Part shown: positions 16,448 through 24,889 of the stretch, piece by piece | Position numbering within the stretch: position 1 is the first letter of the stretch | Layout of the letters: each line of letters starts with the position of its first letter | Source: Cognatilysobacter bugurensis | GTDB lineage: Bacteria; Pseudomonadota; Gammaproteobacteria; Xanthomonadales; Xanthomonadaceae | DNA: 64,000 nt | Direction of reading: 5' to 3' | Assembly: GCF_014652095.1 (NCBI RefSeq) | Contig: NZ_BMYD01000001.1 | Location: 597,466-661,465 of the forward strand | The notes under the pieces: generated by a model | What the model was told of the DNA's origin: nothing | The model's database searches: none | The model's input: only the letters and a program-made list of their open reading frames with translations | Program-made: the position numbers and the translations under genes

Positions 16448-17386
16448 ATGGACACACAGAGCGAAAAAGCGCAGCGACTTGCACCTTTGGTCGAGAAGCG
16501 CAGGCGCGAGGTTTGGCCCGGCTACACCGGGCTCGGCGAATATCACGACGGCGCGTACGAAGGCGACTACGTGTGTCCGTATTCGAAGTCGGCGTGCAAT
16601 CTGGACGCACCCGTCATGGTGCTGCTGCAGGACTGGATATCCCACGACGCGATCTCGCAGCCGATCGACCCGGACATGGTGCGCCATGGCCAGCTACCGA
16701 AGCTGGCAACAAACCGGAACCTCAAGCGCCTGCTGATGCAGACGTTTGGACTATCGCTTGCGGACATCTATGCGACTGACCTGTTTCCGTTCGTGAAGCC
16801 CGGCGGGATGAGCTCGCGCATTCCCGCGGCGCACTTACGCCGCGCCGCGCGCGAATTCGCGCTCCCGCAAATCGAAGTCGTCGCACCGGCGCTGGTGATC
16901 TGTCTGGGGTTGGCCACGTTCAACGCGCTTCGCGAAGCATGCGGGCTGAAGAGCGTGCGTCCGCTCGATGCCGCGATTGAACAGCCTTTTGGTTGGCGCA
17001 ACAGTCGCATCTGGTGCCAAGCGCACACCGGTGGGATGGGCTTCAACAACCGGTCTCGAGGCGATCCAGGGCGTGTTGCAGGCGACTGGCGGCGCATGCG
17101 GGACTCGATGGCTGCCGAATCTCTGCGCGCCGTGGGCGACGACAGAGTGTCGGGGGCCCTGCACCCGCCCATCGCCACGAGCAGCAGCCCCGCGCCAACT
17201 GCTCAAGCTCAGAAGGCGTGTCGGATATGCGGAAGACGACTTCCGGCCAGCGAGTTCGTCTATGGGAATCAGGTCGACCGGTCTTATTGCAGGTCGTGCA
17301 ACAAGCTCGAAAGAGCGGCCTACGCGTGTGGTGGTCGGGCCGAAGCGCAGGCGTTCCGAGAGTCGCAGCGACGCTTGTGGCGGTAA
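16448..17386 (+). CDS. Uracil-DNA-glycosylase-superfamily protein with a C-terminal zinc ribbon
   Basis: 312 residues. The N-terminal two thirds resemble the UDG fold: a first strand with PVMVLLQDW, then LPKLATNRNLKRLL and LADIYATDLFPF, a late strand LVICLGLATFNAL, and a C-terminal AHTGG loop. The canonical family-1 GQDPYH motif is absent, so substrate and activity are uncertain. After a Ser/Pro/Ala linker (about 228-252) comes a compact Cys4 zinc ribbon: Cys258-x2-Cys261 and Cys281-x2-Cys284 (CRICG and CRSC). A UDG-like domain joined to such a ribbon is unusual; the ribbon suggests DNA or RNA contact. Cytosolic and monocistronic. A weak AGG precedes the ATG. Confidence 0.72.
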   Translation: MDTQSEKAQRLAPLVEKRRREVWPGYTGLGEYHDGAYEGDYVCPYSKSACNLDAPVMVLLQDWISHDAISQPIDPDMVRHGQLPKLATNRNLKRLLMQTFGLSLADIYATDLFPFVKPGGMSSRIPAAHLRRAAREFALPQIEVVAPALVICLGLATFNALREACGLKSVRPLDAAIEQPFGWRNSRIWCQAHTGGMGFNNRSRGDPGRVAGDWRRMRDSMAAESLRAVGDDRVSGALHPPIATSSSPAPTAQAQKACRICGRRLPASEFVYGNQVDRSYCRSCNKLERAAYACGGRAEAQAFRESQRRLWR

Positions 17387-17496
17387 GCAGTAAGGGGCGG
17401 ATACGACCAGGTACGACACCAGGTTCACGTCCTATGAAACTGGGCCCGCCTCGGTGCGAACCCGCCGCGAACCCGGAGTCGCGCAAGCGAATGAGC

Positions 17497-19020
17497 CTAC
17501 AGCTCTTCGCCCAGGGATCGGAGCCTGTCCTTCGCGGATGAGGAGCCGGGATCGAGCTGCAGAATCTGGCGGAGCGCCTGAAGTGCCTGCGAGCGATCAC
17601 CCTTTGCGAGATGCGCATCCGCCAGGCTGTCATAGGTGTTGGTCGAGGCGGGGTGGGCGCGTGTGTTGGCACGGAAGACGAGGACCGCCTTGTCTGCCAT
17701 CTTGCGTTTCAGCAAGTGGTAGCCGAGCTGGTTCACCTGCTTCTCGCCGAAGTCATACCGTGCGGGCCGCGCAGCGAGCTCTGTGTCCAGCCACTGCTCG
17801 ACCGATTGGAGACTGTCGCGATCAAGCCTCTCCGAGAGCGCGCGGTGGGCCGGTTCGAGGACGGGCGACGGTGCTCCTCCGGCAAGAATGTGCTCGACGG
17901 CGTCGCGGACCTGCTCCACGCTGTCGTCTTCACCGTTGTTGGTGAGTTGCACGGCCGCTGCGTCATGCGTCGGCCATAGAGTGAGATCGGACTTGAAGCC
18001 GCGCCAGTGGCCCCCGTGCGTCACGCGGGACGTGCCGAGCTTCGAAGGTTTGAGGCTCAACCCGAAGCCGTAGGGAACGGCGGAACCGTCTGTGAGTCTC
18101 GCGGGAGTGGTCGCGGCCTTCCAACTCGAGGCCGACACTGCCTTACCTTCCAGGATGGCGCGCATCCAGATCTGCAGATCGCGCGCGGTCGAGTAGATGC
18201 CCCCGGCGCCGCGGAGGTACACGTTAGCGATCTGATCCATCGGGCGCCGTTGGCCATCGCCCCGGGTGGCGAAGCCGTAGGCACGCGGCTTGATCGAGCT
18301 TTCGTTTTCGGGTGTGCGCAGCCGTGTGCGCGTCATTCCGAGCGGAACGAAGAATGTGCGACTCAGGAATTCGGCGATTGGCACGTCGGCAGCTATCTCG
18401 ACCACGTCGGCGAGGACGATGTAGCCGGTGTTGCTGTACTCGTGGCGCGTACCCGGTTCGAAGCGCAGCGGAAGCGCCTTGTCCGCAAGCGTCTCGACGG
18501 CGCCGCGAAACAGCACCGGGGCCGGTGCCGACACGGATTCTGATCGGCGTGAGTAATGAGGAATCAGGTCGGGCAATCCCGAAGTGTGCGTCAGCAGGTG
18601 TCGCACGGTGATATCGGGGTACGGAAAGCTCGGCACATAGCGCGCCACACGGTCATCCAGCCGGACCCGCCCGTTCTCAACCAGCCGCATGACCGCTGCG
18701 GCGGTGAACTGTTTGCTGATGGACCCGATGTCGAACGCGTGGTCGGGCCCGATCGGCTCGTCGCCTGTGGAAGACGCATGACCGATGGCATTCCGGTAAA
18801 TCACCTGGTCAGCCCGCATGACGAGGTAGCTCCCGTTGCACACTTCGATGTCGCGACAAGCCTCGAGATAGCGCGCGATGCGTTGCGCTGCAGGGTCTTC
18901 CACCGGGTGAGCCGTGGAGGGCGCAGAGGCGACTGCGAGCACGACGAGCAGCAGGTGCGCCGGAAGTCTCGTGCAGCGGTGATGGGGCAGGGCGCGGCTT
19001 CCTGGGTGAAGATTGCTCAT
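17497..19020 (-). CDS. Exported serine hydrolase (class C beta-lactamase fold) with a C-terminal helical repeat tail
   Basis: 507 residues from ATG 19020. Signal peptide to about residue 35 (LLLVVLAVASAPSTA). The beta-lactamase/D-aminopeptidase-like domain (about 45-390) has the nucleophile motif SISK (SxxK), the YSN triad (HEYSNTGY) and a late HGGHWRG that takes the place of KTG. The last 80 residues form TPR-like helices (NTYDSLADAHLAKGDR then ALQALRQILQLDPGS). The domain pair is common in secreted peptidases and esterases of Lysobacteraceae. Periplasmic or outer-membrane-associated peptide hydrolysis is likely; true beta-lactamase activity is doubtful. The much longer reading frame upstream of 19020 has no coding character. 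Confidence 0.9.
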   Translation of the reverse strand: MSNLHPGSRALPHHRCTRLPAHLLLVVLAVASAPSTAHPVEDPAAQRIARYLEACRDIEVCNGSYLVMRADQVIYRNAIGHASSTGDEPIGPDHAFDIGSISKQFTAAAVMRLVENGRVRLDDRVARYVPSFPYPDITVRHLLTHTSGLPDLIPHYSRRSESVSAPAPVLFRGAVETLADKALPLRFEPGTRHEYSNTGYIVLADVVEIAADVPIAEFLSRTFFVPLGMTRTRLRTPENESSIKPRAYGFATRGDGQRRPMDQIANVYLRGAGGIYSTARDLQIWMRAILEGKAVSASSWKAATTPARLTDGSAVPYGFGLSLKPSKLGTSRVTHGGHWRGFKSDLTLWPTHDAAAVQLTNNGEDDSVEQVRDAVEHILAGGAPSPVLEPAHRALSERLDRDSLQSVEQWLDTELAARPARYDFGEKQVNQLGYHLLKRKMADKAVLVFRANTRAHPASTNTYDSLADAHLAKGDRSQALQALRQILQLDPGSSSAKDRLRSLGEEL

Positions 19021-19492
19021 GATCCGATCCTTGGTGGCGTTTGTGCGCGGCGGAGCGAAGGCGTGCTGTCGAAGTGACACGCATGCAAGCGCCGCCGGTG
19101 CGCGAGACTCCAGTTCAACGGGGCGGGACGCCACCACCGGATGACGAATGCGCGGCCGCCGGGAACGACGCGGGTGAATTCGCCGACGAGTGGGGCGCCG
19201 GTCGGGACTGACGGGCATGACCCGCGCGAAGAGTGATAAGGGCCGTTCGGCTCGCTTCCAGAGCAGGGAGCTGGACGGCCGGGGAGTGCGTGCAGGTCCA
19301 TTTTCCCGCGACCGAGACCGCAGGGTCAGAGTCGATCTCGCGTCGAGGTCAGGCGAGAGCGCCTTCCGCAGGCGTCCAACTGTGACCAGTTGGGCAGGGC
19401 GCACGACAGAGGTCGACCGAGCCGCGCGTTCGCATCCACATCCGGCGCTCCCGGGGTTAGCCTCTCGTCATCCCGACCGAAGGATTGAATGG
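19021..19492. other. 470-base gap upstream of the serine hydrolase
   Basis: No complete gene. It should hold the promoters of the divergent genes on either side. On the minus strand near 19145-19200 the frame EFTRVVPGGRAFVI looks like a scrap of a methyltransferase, too short to call. Confidence 0.3.
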
Positions 19493-19771
19493 ATGACCGC
19501 CACCGTCGCCGGTCTCGTGACGCCGCATCTGCTCCGTGTCGTAGACCTCGCTAATCAAGCCGAGAAGGGCATTAACGTCGACTGGCACGTGCGCAGCGCG
19601 GTGTCTCAGACAATGGCCGAGCTGCGCGACCAGTGGAATGCGGCCGCGTTGATCAACACGTACGTCGAGGGGCTTGAAACCGCTGCGGGCAATGCGCCGT
19701 CCCATCGCACGGTGTACGCCGGTGTGCTGCGGGCAGCGGCCGCCAGTGCACGTGGTCCCGGGCGTGAATGA
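19493..19771 (+). CDS. Small hypothetical protein
   Basis: 92 residues starting MTATVAGLVTPHLLRVV, with AAGGA 8 bases upstream of the ATG. Helical and soluble, no cysteine, no recognisable domain (DLANQAEKGINVDWHVR, TMAELRDQWNAAALINTY). The codon bias is normal for the host, which argues that it is real. Isolated, and followed by a 1-kb stretch of decayed sequence. Confidence 0.5.
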   Translation: MTATVAGLVTPHLLRVVDLANQAEKGINVDWHVRSAVSQTMAELRDQWNAAALINTYVEGLETAAGNAPSHRTVYAGVLRAAAASARGPGRE

Positions 19772-20214
19772 AGGGTCGATCGCTGGCGTGCGGGCGACCG
19801 CCTAGGCGGGAGGGGGCCCGGCTAGCGGCGGGTCCCGTCGTACGATGAAAGGACTCGCGTCAGCTCGACAAGGCCCAGCTCGAACGAAAGCAGCTTCCAG
19901 TAACCCGAGCGCGGCGCCACGGGTGCGTCTGGGGTAGCGCGACTAGAGAAGTCCAGTTTGACCATGGCTTCCGCGCTGCTTGCGGCCTCAGCGCTTGGCC
20001 ATCAAAGCCGTCGCTGTCTCCAGACGTCTCGCCACGACTTTGCGCGTCTTCTCGAGACGCGCCTTTACAGCTTCGCCCTTCGCGGCCTCCATCAGCTTGT
20101 CGTCGATCATCGCTAGCGCTTTCCTGTGACCGTCGCCTCGACGTAGCCGCGTTCGAACCCGGCGCCGTCCTTCGCGACCAGCGGCGCCAGCACCACCGCA
20201 CCGTCCTTGCGCAT

Positions 20215-20690
20215 CTAGCTCACCTGCGGCGTGATCACGGGGCGCGCATCAGCCTGCTCGCCTAACTTCAGTGTCTGGCTGAAGTTCATGCCGTGGTTGC
20301 CGTGCAGACTGCCGGCGAACTCCGCCACCGGCTGGCTAAGCTGCTTGCTCTTTGCCTGCATGGCGGCGACCGCTTCGTTCTTTTCGATCATCGCTACGCT
20401 CGCGAGGGCTTCGGCGTCGGGCTCGGTCGTGCCTCTCTCCGCAGGGGAGTGCAACGGCGAATTTGCGGCGACAGACTCGTGGCTGAACTTAGCGGCGTTC
20501 TACGTCATCGGTGTGGACTGCAACGCCTGCGTGTACGGCGTCAGGTTGCCGATCCTCTCTTTGTGGACGGGCTCGCTAAAGGCCTGGCGACTTCTTCGAC
20601 CGTCATCATTCCCTTGACGATGCCGTAGTCCAGATTCAGCGTCAGGACGTTTTGCGCTTTGAGGTCGCAGCGCGCGGATAGCTCGCCGGT
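20215..20690 (-). pseudogene. Decayed gene of unknown family
   Basis: Coding-like segments lie in successive frames on the minus strand: NLDYGIVKGMMTVEE, then AFSEPVHKERIGNLTPYTQA, then (after a TAG and a frame change) AAKFSHESVAANSPLHS, running into a 79-residue open frame that ends ADARPVITPQVS at 20215. Short downstream frames (MRKDGAVVLAPLVAKDG at 20214, MIDDKLMEAAKGE near 20110) may belong to the same wreck. I do not recognise the protein; the neighbouring phage-type MazG suggests a prophage or plasmid origin. The remainder of 19772-20770 shows no gene. Confidence 0.4.
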
Positions 20691-20770
20691 TATGCGCTGG
20701 ATGGTGCTGCTGCCGTTGTGTGCTGTCCGCCTGGTAATACTCTGGAGGGCACACTACGAGAGGCAGGGCA

Positions 20771-21214
20771 ATGGACAGAATCGAATCGACGTCATCATCC
20801 GATGGGGTGCAGCGCGCGCCTACCGATCGCGATACGCGCCAAGCGGAAACGCATGCTTGGTGCGTGGCCGCGTTCGGCGACCACGACGCACGCTCGATCC
20901 CGCAGCGCGGTCTTCGACTTGCGGAGGAGGCGATCGAAACGGCGCAGGCCTGCGGATGCGACCCGGCGATGCTCCATCGGCTGATCGACCATGTGTACGC
21001 AAAGCCGGTGGGCGAGCTTGCTAAGGAACTCGGCGGTCTCGGCGTCACGCTGCTTGCGTTGGCCGAGGCGGCAGGCGTGAGCGCGGACGAGGCGGAGCGG
21101 CAGGAGATCGACCGCGTGCGCGCGAAGCCGCTCTCGCACTTCGCAGCGCGCAATGCGGCGAAGGCGGCCGCGGGGTTCCATGTTTCGGCCGTCTCTGGAC
21201 CCGATGATGTTTAG
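20771..21214 (+). CDS. Phage-type MazG-like nucleotide pyrophosphohydrolase
   Basis: 147 residues. The all-alpha NTP-PPase pattern is visible: WCVAAFGDHDARSIPQRG, the metal-binding helix LAEEAIETAQ (EExxE type) and the second helix GELAKELGGLGVTLLALAEA with an acidic residue in place of the usual ExxD. The C-terminal EIDRVRAKPLSHFAARNAAK is typical of the small MazG proteins found in phages and prophages of proteobacteria. The family hydrolyses non-canonical or alarmone nucleotides to the monophosphate. The first 25 residues are poorly conserved in type and the start may be further in. A bidirectional terminator follows. Probably a prophage remnant that stayed intact. Confidence 0.78.
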   Translation: MDRIESTSSSDGVQRAPTDRDTRQAETHAWCVAAFGDHDARSIPQRGLRLAEEAIETAQACGCDPAMLHRLIDHVYAKPVGELAKELGGLGVTLLALAEAAGVSADEAERQEIDRVRAKPLSHFAARNAAKAAAGFHVSAVSGPDDV

Positions 21215-21311
21215 CCGCGGCTGTGTTGGCTGCTTGCGCCTCCGAGGCGGCCGACGCATCTGAGGTGCTAACACGCTAGCCCCTAATTAGGACGCTCCGC
21301 GGCTGCAAAAC

Positions 21312-21338
21312 AAAAGGCCCCGCAGCGCGGGGCCTTTT
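21312..21338. terminator. Bidirectional terminator between convergent genes
   Basis: AAAAGGCCCCGC-AGC-GCGGGGCCTTTT: 8-bp GC stem with A4/T4 flanks. It serves the MazG-like gene on the plus strand and the DUF4142 gene on the minus strand. Confidence 0.8.
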
Positions 21339-21433
21339 CCCTTAAGCGTCTTGGACTGAGGCGTTACGCCCTCTGCAGACTCGCGACCATTGTGCTAAAC
21401 GCCGCGCATCTGCCGGGTACCGCCGGTGATCCC

Positions 21434-21988
21434 TTAGGACCGGATGTTGCCGCTGCCCTCAATGCGCTCCACCATTTCCTTGTGCTCATTGAGCGTGGGC
21501 AGCATGCCGCGGGCATACGCGACGAGTTCCGGGTGCTCATCCGAGGACGTGAAGCCCTCGAACAGCGTGAGCGTCTCGCGATGCGCCAGCTTCTGCTGGG
21601 CGAGATAGACGCTGTCGAATTCGTTATCGCTGGCCTGGCGCAGGTGGTCAACCATCGTCTGACGGTGCTGGTCGAGCTCGCCTTCGATCTCGCCGATGAG
21701 GTCCTGATCGCCGTGCGAACGCAGCGCCGCCATCAGCTTGTTGGCGCTTTCGGTATGGTCCTTGAGCATGCGATCGGCCAGCTGCCGGATCTCCGGCGAA
21801 CGCGCGCGCTGCTGCGCGATGCGGGCCGCCTCGATCTCGTACACGTCGCCACGGCTTGCATTGGCGACGAAAGCGTTAACCGACTTGGAGCCCAGGCCGG
21901 CTTTCATCGTGCCGACCAGGCCGCCGACGGCGTCCACTGCCTTAGCAACGCCGCTCAGGCCCTTCTGATTATCTCCGCGATTTTCCAT
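21434..21988 (-). CDS. DUF4142 protein
   Basis: 184 residues, largely helical, preceded by AAGGAG. The DUF4142 (ferritin-like helical bundle) region spans about 40-175: DVYEIEAARIAQQRARSPEI and RMLKDHTESANKL, then FDSVYLAQQKLAHRETLTLF, with repeated Glu/His positions. Most DUF4142 proteins are exported; this one has no N-terminal signal sequence (MENRGDNQKGLSGVAKAVD), so it is probably cytosolic. Members are often induced in stationary phase or under stress, which is known of the family and not shown here. Confidence 0.85.
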   Translation of the reverse strand: MENRGDNQKGLSGVAKAVDAVGGLVGTMKAGLGSKSVNAFVANASRGDVYEIEAARIAQQRARSPEIRQLADRMLKDHTESANKLMAALRSHGDQDLIGEIEGELDQHRQTMVDHLRQASDNEFDSVYLAQQKLAHRETLTLFEGFTSSDEHPELVAYARGMLPTLNEHKEMVERIEGSGNIRS

Positions 21989-22659
21989 GGGTATGTCTCC
22001 TTTTGTGGGGGCGGGGTGCGCGAATGCATACGCCCTTTATTGGGCGTCCTCCGCGCAAGGAACACCACCATAAAGGACGAGCAGTTAGGTAACGGTCGAA
22101 ACAAAGTGAAGAGAGGCTGTGGATCCGACTTCGATAAGCGGCGTTATCGGCTATCGGTCGCGTTTCGAGCGCTCGCGTCGACAGTCGACACGGCGTCCTC
22201 CGAAACGATGTGCCGCGCATGTCCGGACGTGCTCAGGCCAAGTCCGGGGAGCGCGAACTTTAAATAATGGTCGAGATTGAATTTTATCGGTAGCCGTGTC
22301 CGCCAGCTAAGGAGGCGGACTCCTATGGGACGCTTTACCCGCCGAGCTTGTGCCCGCCCATGCGTTGCACGCCGCGTCGACACTTGGCCCGCGACGCTAG
22401 AGGCGAGTGGCGGCCGGCGGGCGGACAGGCAGCGAGTGTCGATCCTCAGCCGGTGCTGCGTTCACCAGGCGTACGCCGGGAGATTGATATTCGTTTGCTT
22501 GGTATTGATCGGACCTTTTCGCATCGAGCAACGAATGCAGAGCGCCGATGTCTCAGCGGAGCAAGCGGGGAGGCCAGCGGGCGAACTTCGCGATGTGCCT
22601 TCCTGGCCCCTCGGCGGGTCCCGACCAGACCCGGGCCGGCCGACGTGCCGGGGGCTGCA
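21989..22659. other. 670-base stretch without a credible gene
   Basis: A frame of about 110 residues (22325-22663) starts MGRFTRRACARPCVARR but is Arg/Cys-rich with no hydrophobic or domain signal, so it is treated as noise. An A/T-richer patch near 22255-22290 may hold a promoter. Nothing else is seen. Confidence 0.35.
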
Positions 22660-23154
22660 GTGAGCACGCCGCGCATCGTGCTGGTCACGGGCGTGTCGGG
22701 TTCGGGCAAGACCACGGTCGGCACCTTGCTCGCACACCGGCTGGGTTGGCCGTATTTCGAGGGCGACGATTTCCATCCCAAGCCGAACCGCGAGCGAATG
22801 GCGCAGGGACTGCCGCTAGAGGAATCCCATCGCGCCCCGTGGCTCGCTGCGCTGCGCACGTGCATGGATCAGGTGCGGGCCACGGGTGGACGAGCGGTGT
22901 TCTCGTGTTCGGCGCTGCGTGAATCGCACCGCGAGCAGCTTGTCGGCGAGAGCGACGACGTGCTGCTCGTGCATCTCACGGGCGACTACCGGACGATCCA
23001 CGGGCGAGTCGTCCAGCGGCAAGGCCACTTCTTCGATCCCGCGCTCGTAGCGAGCCAGTTCGAAACCTTGGAGCCGCCTCGCGATGCGCTGGCGATCGAC
23101 GTCGGGGCGACGCCCGAGGCGATCGTCGAGCTCATCGTGCAGGCGATGGGTTGA
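22660..23154 (+). CDS. gntK: Gluconokinase (GntK type)
   Basis: 164 residues from a GTG start (VSTPRIVLVTGVSGSGKTT), the usual length for GntK. The P-loop GVSGSGKT is at about 12-19; FEGDDFHPKPNRERMAQG and the LID region VQRQGHFFDPALVASQFE are diagnostic of gluconate kinase. It phosphorylates D-gluconate to 6-phosphogluconate with ATP, feeding the Entner-Doudoroff or pentose phosphate path. No gluconate transporter or dehydratase is adjacent. The GTG fits because upstream in-frame sequence lacks coding character; only a weak GGGGG precedes it. Confidence 0.93.
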   Translation: MSTPRIVLVTGVSGSGKTTVGTLLAHRLGWPYFEGDDFHPKPNRERMAQGLPLEESHRAPWLAALRTCMDQVRATGGRAVFSCSALRESHREQLVGESDDVLLVHLTGDYRTIHGRVVQRQGHFFDPALVASQFETLEPPRDALAIDVGATPEAIVELIVQAMG

Positions 23155-23338
23155 CGGGTCCTCGAGCCAAGGACGGGCGAAACGAGCGGCTCGGTTCGGC
23201 TCGGCCCCTGCGCCCGGCGGAGCGCGACGTCGCCGTGCAATCGGCAGATCAGGCACACCCAACGTCATCAAAAAGGCGCGTCAAAGCCGCCTGCGTTGAT
23301 CCCGCCGAAAGGTAGGGTCGTCTAGTCTCTCGCGACTC

Positions 23339-24640
23339 GTGAGTCGCACCTTCTCCTCCCTTCGGATCTACAACTACCGCGTCTGGGCCGGCGGCGCGCT
23401 CGTGTCCAACGTGGGCACGTGGATGCAGCGCGTCGGCCAGGACTGGCTGGTGCTGACCCAGCTGACCGACCACAGCGCCACGGCGGTGGGCATGGTGATG
23501 GCGCTGCAGTTCGGGCCGCCGCTGCTGCTGTTGCCGCTCACGGGCTGGGCGGCCGATCACCTCGATCGTCGCAAGTTGCTGCTGTGGACGCAGGCGGCCG
23601 CGGGCTTGCTCGCGTTGGGGCTGGGCCTGGTGACACTGATGGGCGTGGTGCAGCTGTGGCACGTGTACGCGTTCGCGTTTGGGCTCGGCTGCGTCACCGC
23701 GTTCGACGCGCCCGCGCGGCAGGCGTTCGTTTCGAACATTGTCAGCGACGACGACCTGGCAAACGCCGTCGCTTTGAATTCGACGTCGTTCAATGCGGCG
23801 CGCATGATCGGGCCCGCCGTGGCGGGGCTGCTGATCGCGGCGGTGGGCGAGGGCTGGTTATTCATGATCAACGCCGCGTCCTACGCCGCCGTGTTGGTCT
23901 CCATCGGCTGCCTACGGGCGCATGAGCTGCATGCCGAGGCTACGCCGGAGCGAACGCGCGGCAGCATGCTCGCCGGATTCCGCTACGTGTGGCAGCGGCC
24001 TGACCTCGTCGCGGTCATGGTGATGCTGGCGTTGATCAGCACGTTCGGCTTCAACTTCGCAATCTTCGTGTCGACGATGTCGGTCACCGTGTTCGACGGG
24101 GATGCCAGCCAGTACGGCCTGCTGACTTCGGCCATGGCGCTCGGGACGATGAGCGGGGCGCTGCTGTCGGCGCGACGGCCGATGCCGGGCATGGTGCTGA
24201 TGGGCGTCTCCGCGGCGGCGTTCGGCGTCGCAACGGCGGTCGCCGCGGTGATGCCGAGCCCGTTGTCGTTCGCGGCGGTGCTGGTCTTTGTCGGGCTTGC
24301 GGCGCTGACCTTCATGACGGCCAGCACTTCGATGGTGCAACTGACCACCGAACGCGCGATGCGGGGGCGCGTGCTCGCGTTGCGCATTGCCGTGGCCATG
24401 GGCGGGACCCCGATAGGCGCGCCGCTGGTGGGTTGGGTTGCGGACCGGTTCGGACCGCGGTGGGCACTTGGCGTCGGCGCGTTGTCGGGGCTCGCCGCCG
24501 CGGGCGTTGCGGTCATCTATCTGGTCAGGCATCGCAGGCTCCGCCGCGATCGCGACGGCAGCTGGTGGCGCCTCGCGGTCGACGCGGAACCGCGCGACAT
24601 TGAGGCGGTGCGGGTGGCGGCGGGCGAGCGGGTGAAGTGA
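23339..24640 (+). CDS. MFS transporter, EntS/DHA3-like exporter
   Basis: 433 residues with about 12 hydrophobic helices. Starts with GTG (MSRTFSSLRIYNYRVW). The enterobactin-exporter-like (MFS_3) hallmarks are the N-terminal GALVSNVGTWMQRVGQDWLV, the 2-3 loop GWAADHLDRRKLLL and the helix LGCVTAFDAPARQAFV. The family exports siderophores, macrolides or other hydrophobic compounds using the proton gradient across the inner membrane. No biosynthetic gene is adjacent, so the substrate is unknown. The C-terminus ends in a basic cytosolic tail. Confidence 0.9.
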   Translation: MSRTFSSLRIYNYRVWAGGALVSNVGTWMQRVGQDWLVLTQLTDHSATAVGMVMALQFGPPLLLLPLTGWAADHLDRRKLLLWTQAAAGLLALGLGLVTLMGVVQLWHVYAFAFGLGCVTAFDAPARQAFVSNIVSDDDLANAVALNSTSFNAARMIGPAVAGLLIAAVGEGWLFMINAASYAAVLVSIGCLRAHELHAEATPERTRGSMLAGFRYVWQRPDLVAVMVMLALISTFGFNFAIFVSTMSVTVFDGDASQYGLLTSAMALGTMSGALLSARRPMPGMVLMGVSAAAFGVATAVAAVMPSPLSFAAVLVFVGLAALTFMTASTSMVQLTTERAMRGRVLALRIAVAMGGTPIGAPLVGWVADRFGPRWALGVGALSGLAAAGVAVIYLVRHRRLRRDRDGSWWRLAVDAEPRDIEAVRVAAGERVK

Positions 24641-24889
24641 GGGTGCGGGGCCGGGGAGATGCACGAGCGATAACTCCAACGGCCAACGGGGCGGTGCGGG
24701 CCAGCCGGCGATAAACGTCGCGGCTATCAGTGCGCCCTGCGTCCGCGCAAAATCGGCTCTGTCCCGCTCGCGATGCGAGGCGCCATCGAGCCCGCCTCCG
24801 ACCTGCGGTTGTGCCTGCCCTCCAAACGGACGCGTGCGCCTGGCGTCGCGTCGCTAGAGTGGGTTGCTTCACCCGCCTGCTTGGACGCC

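Noticed and set aside
19145-19200. Methyltransferase-like scrap on the minus strand
   Set aside because: Only about 15 residues fit; too short to separate from chance.
22325-22663. Possible 112-residue Arg/Cys-rich protein upstream of gluconokinase
   Set aside because: No conserved pattern, irregular hydrophobicity and overlap with the better GTG start of gntK.
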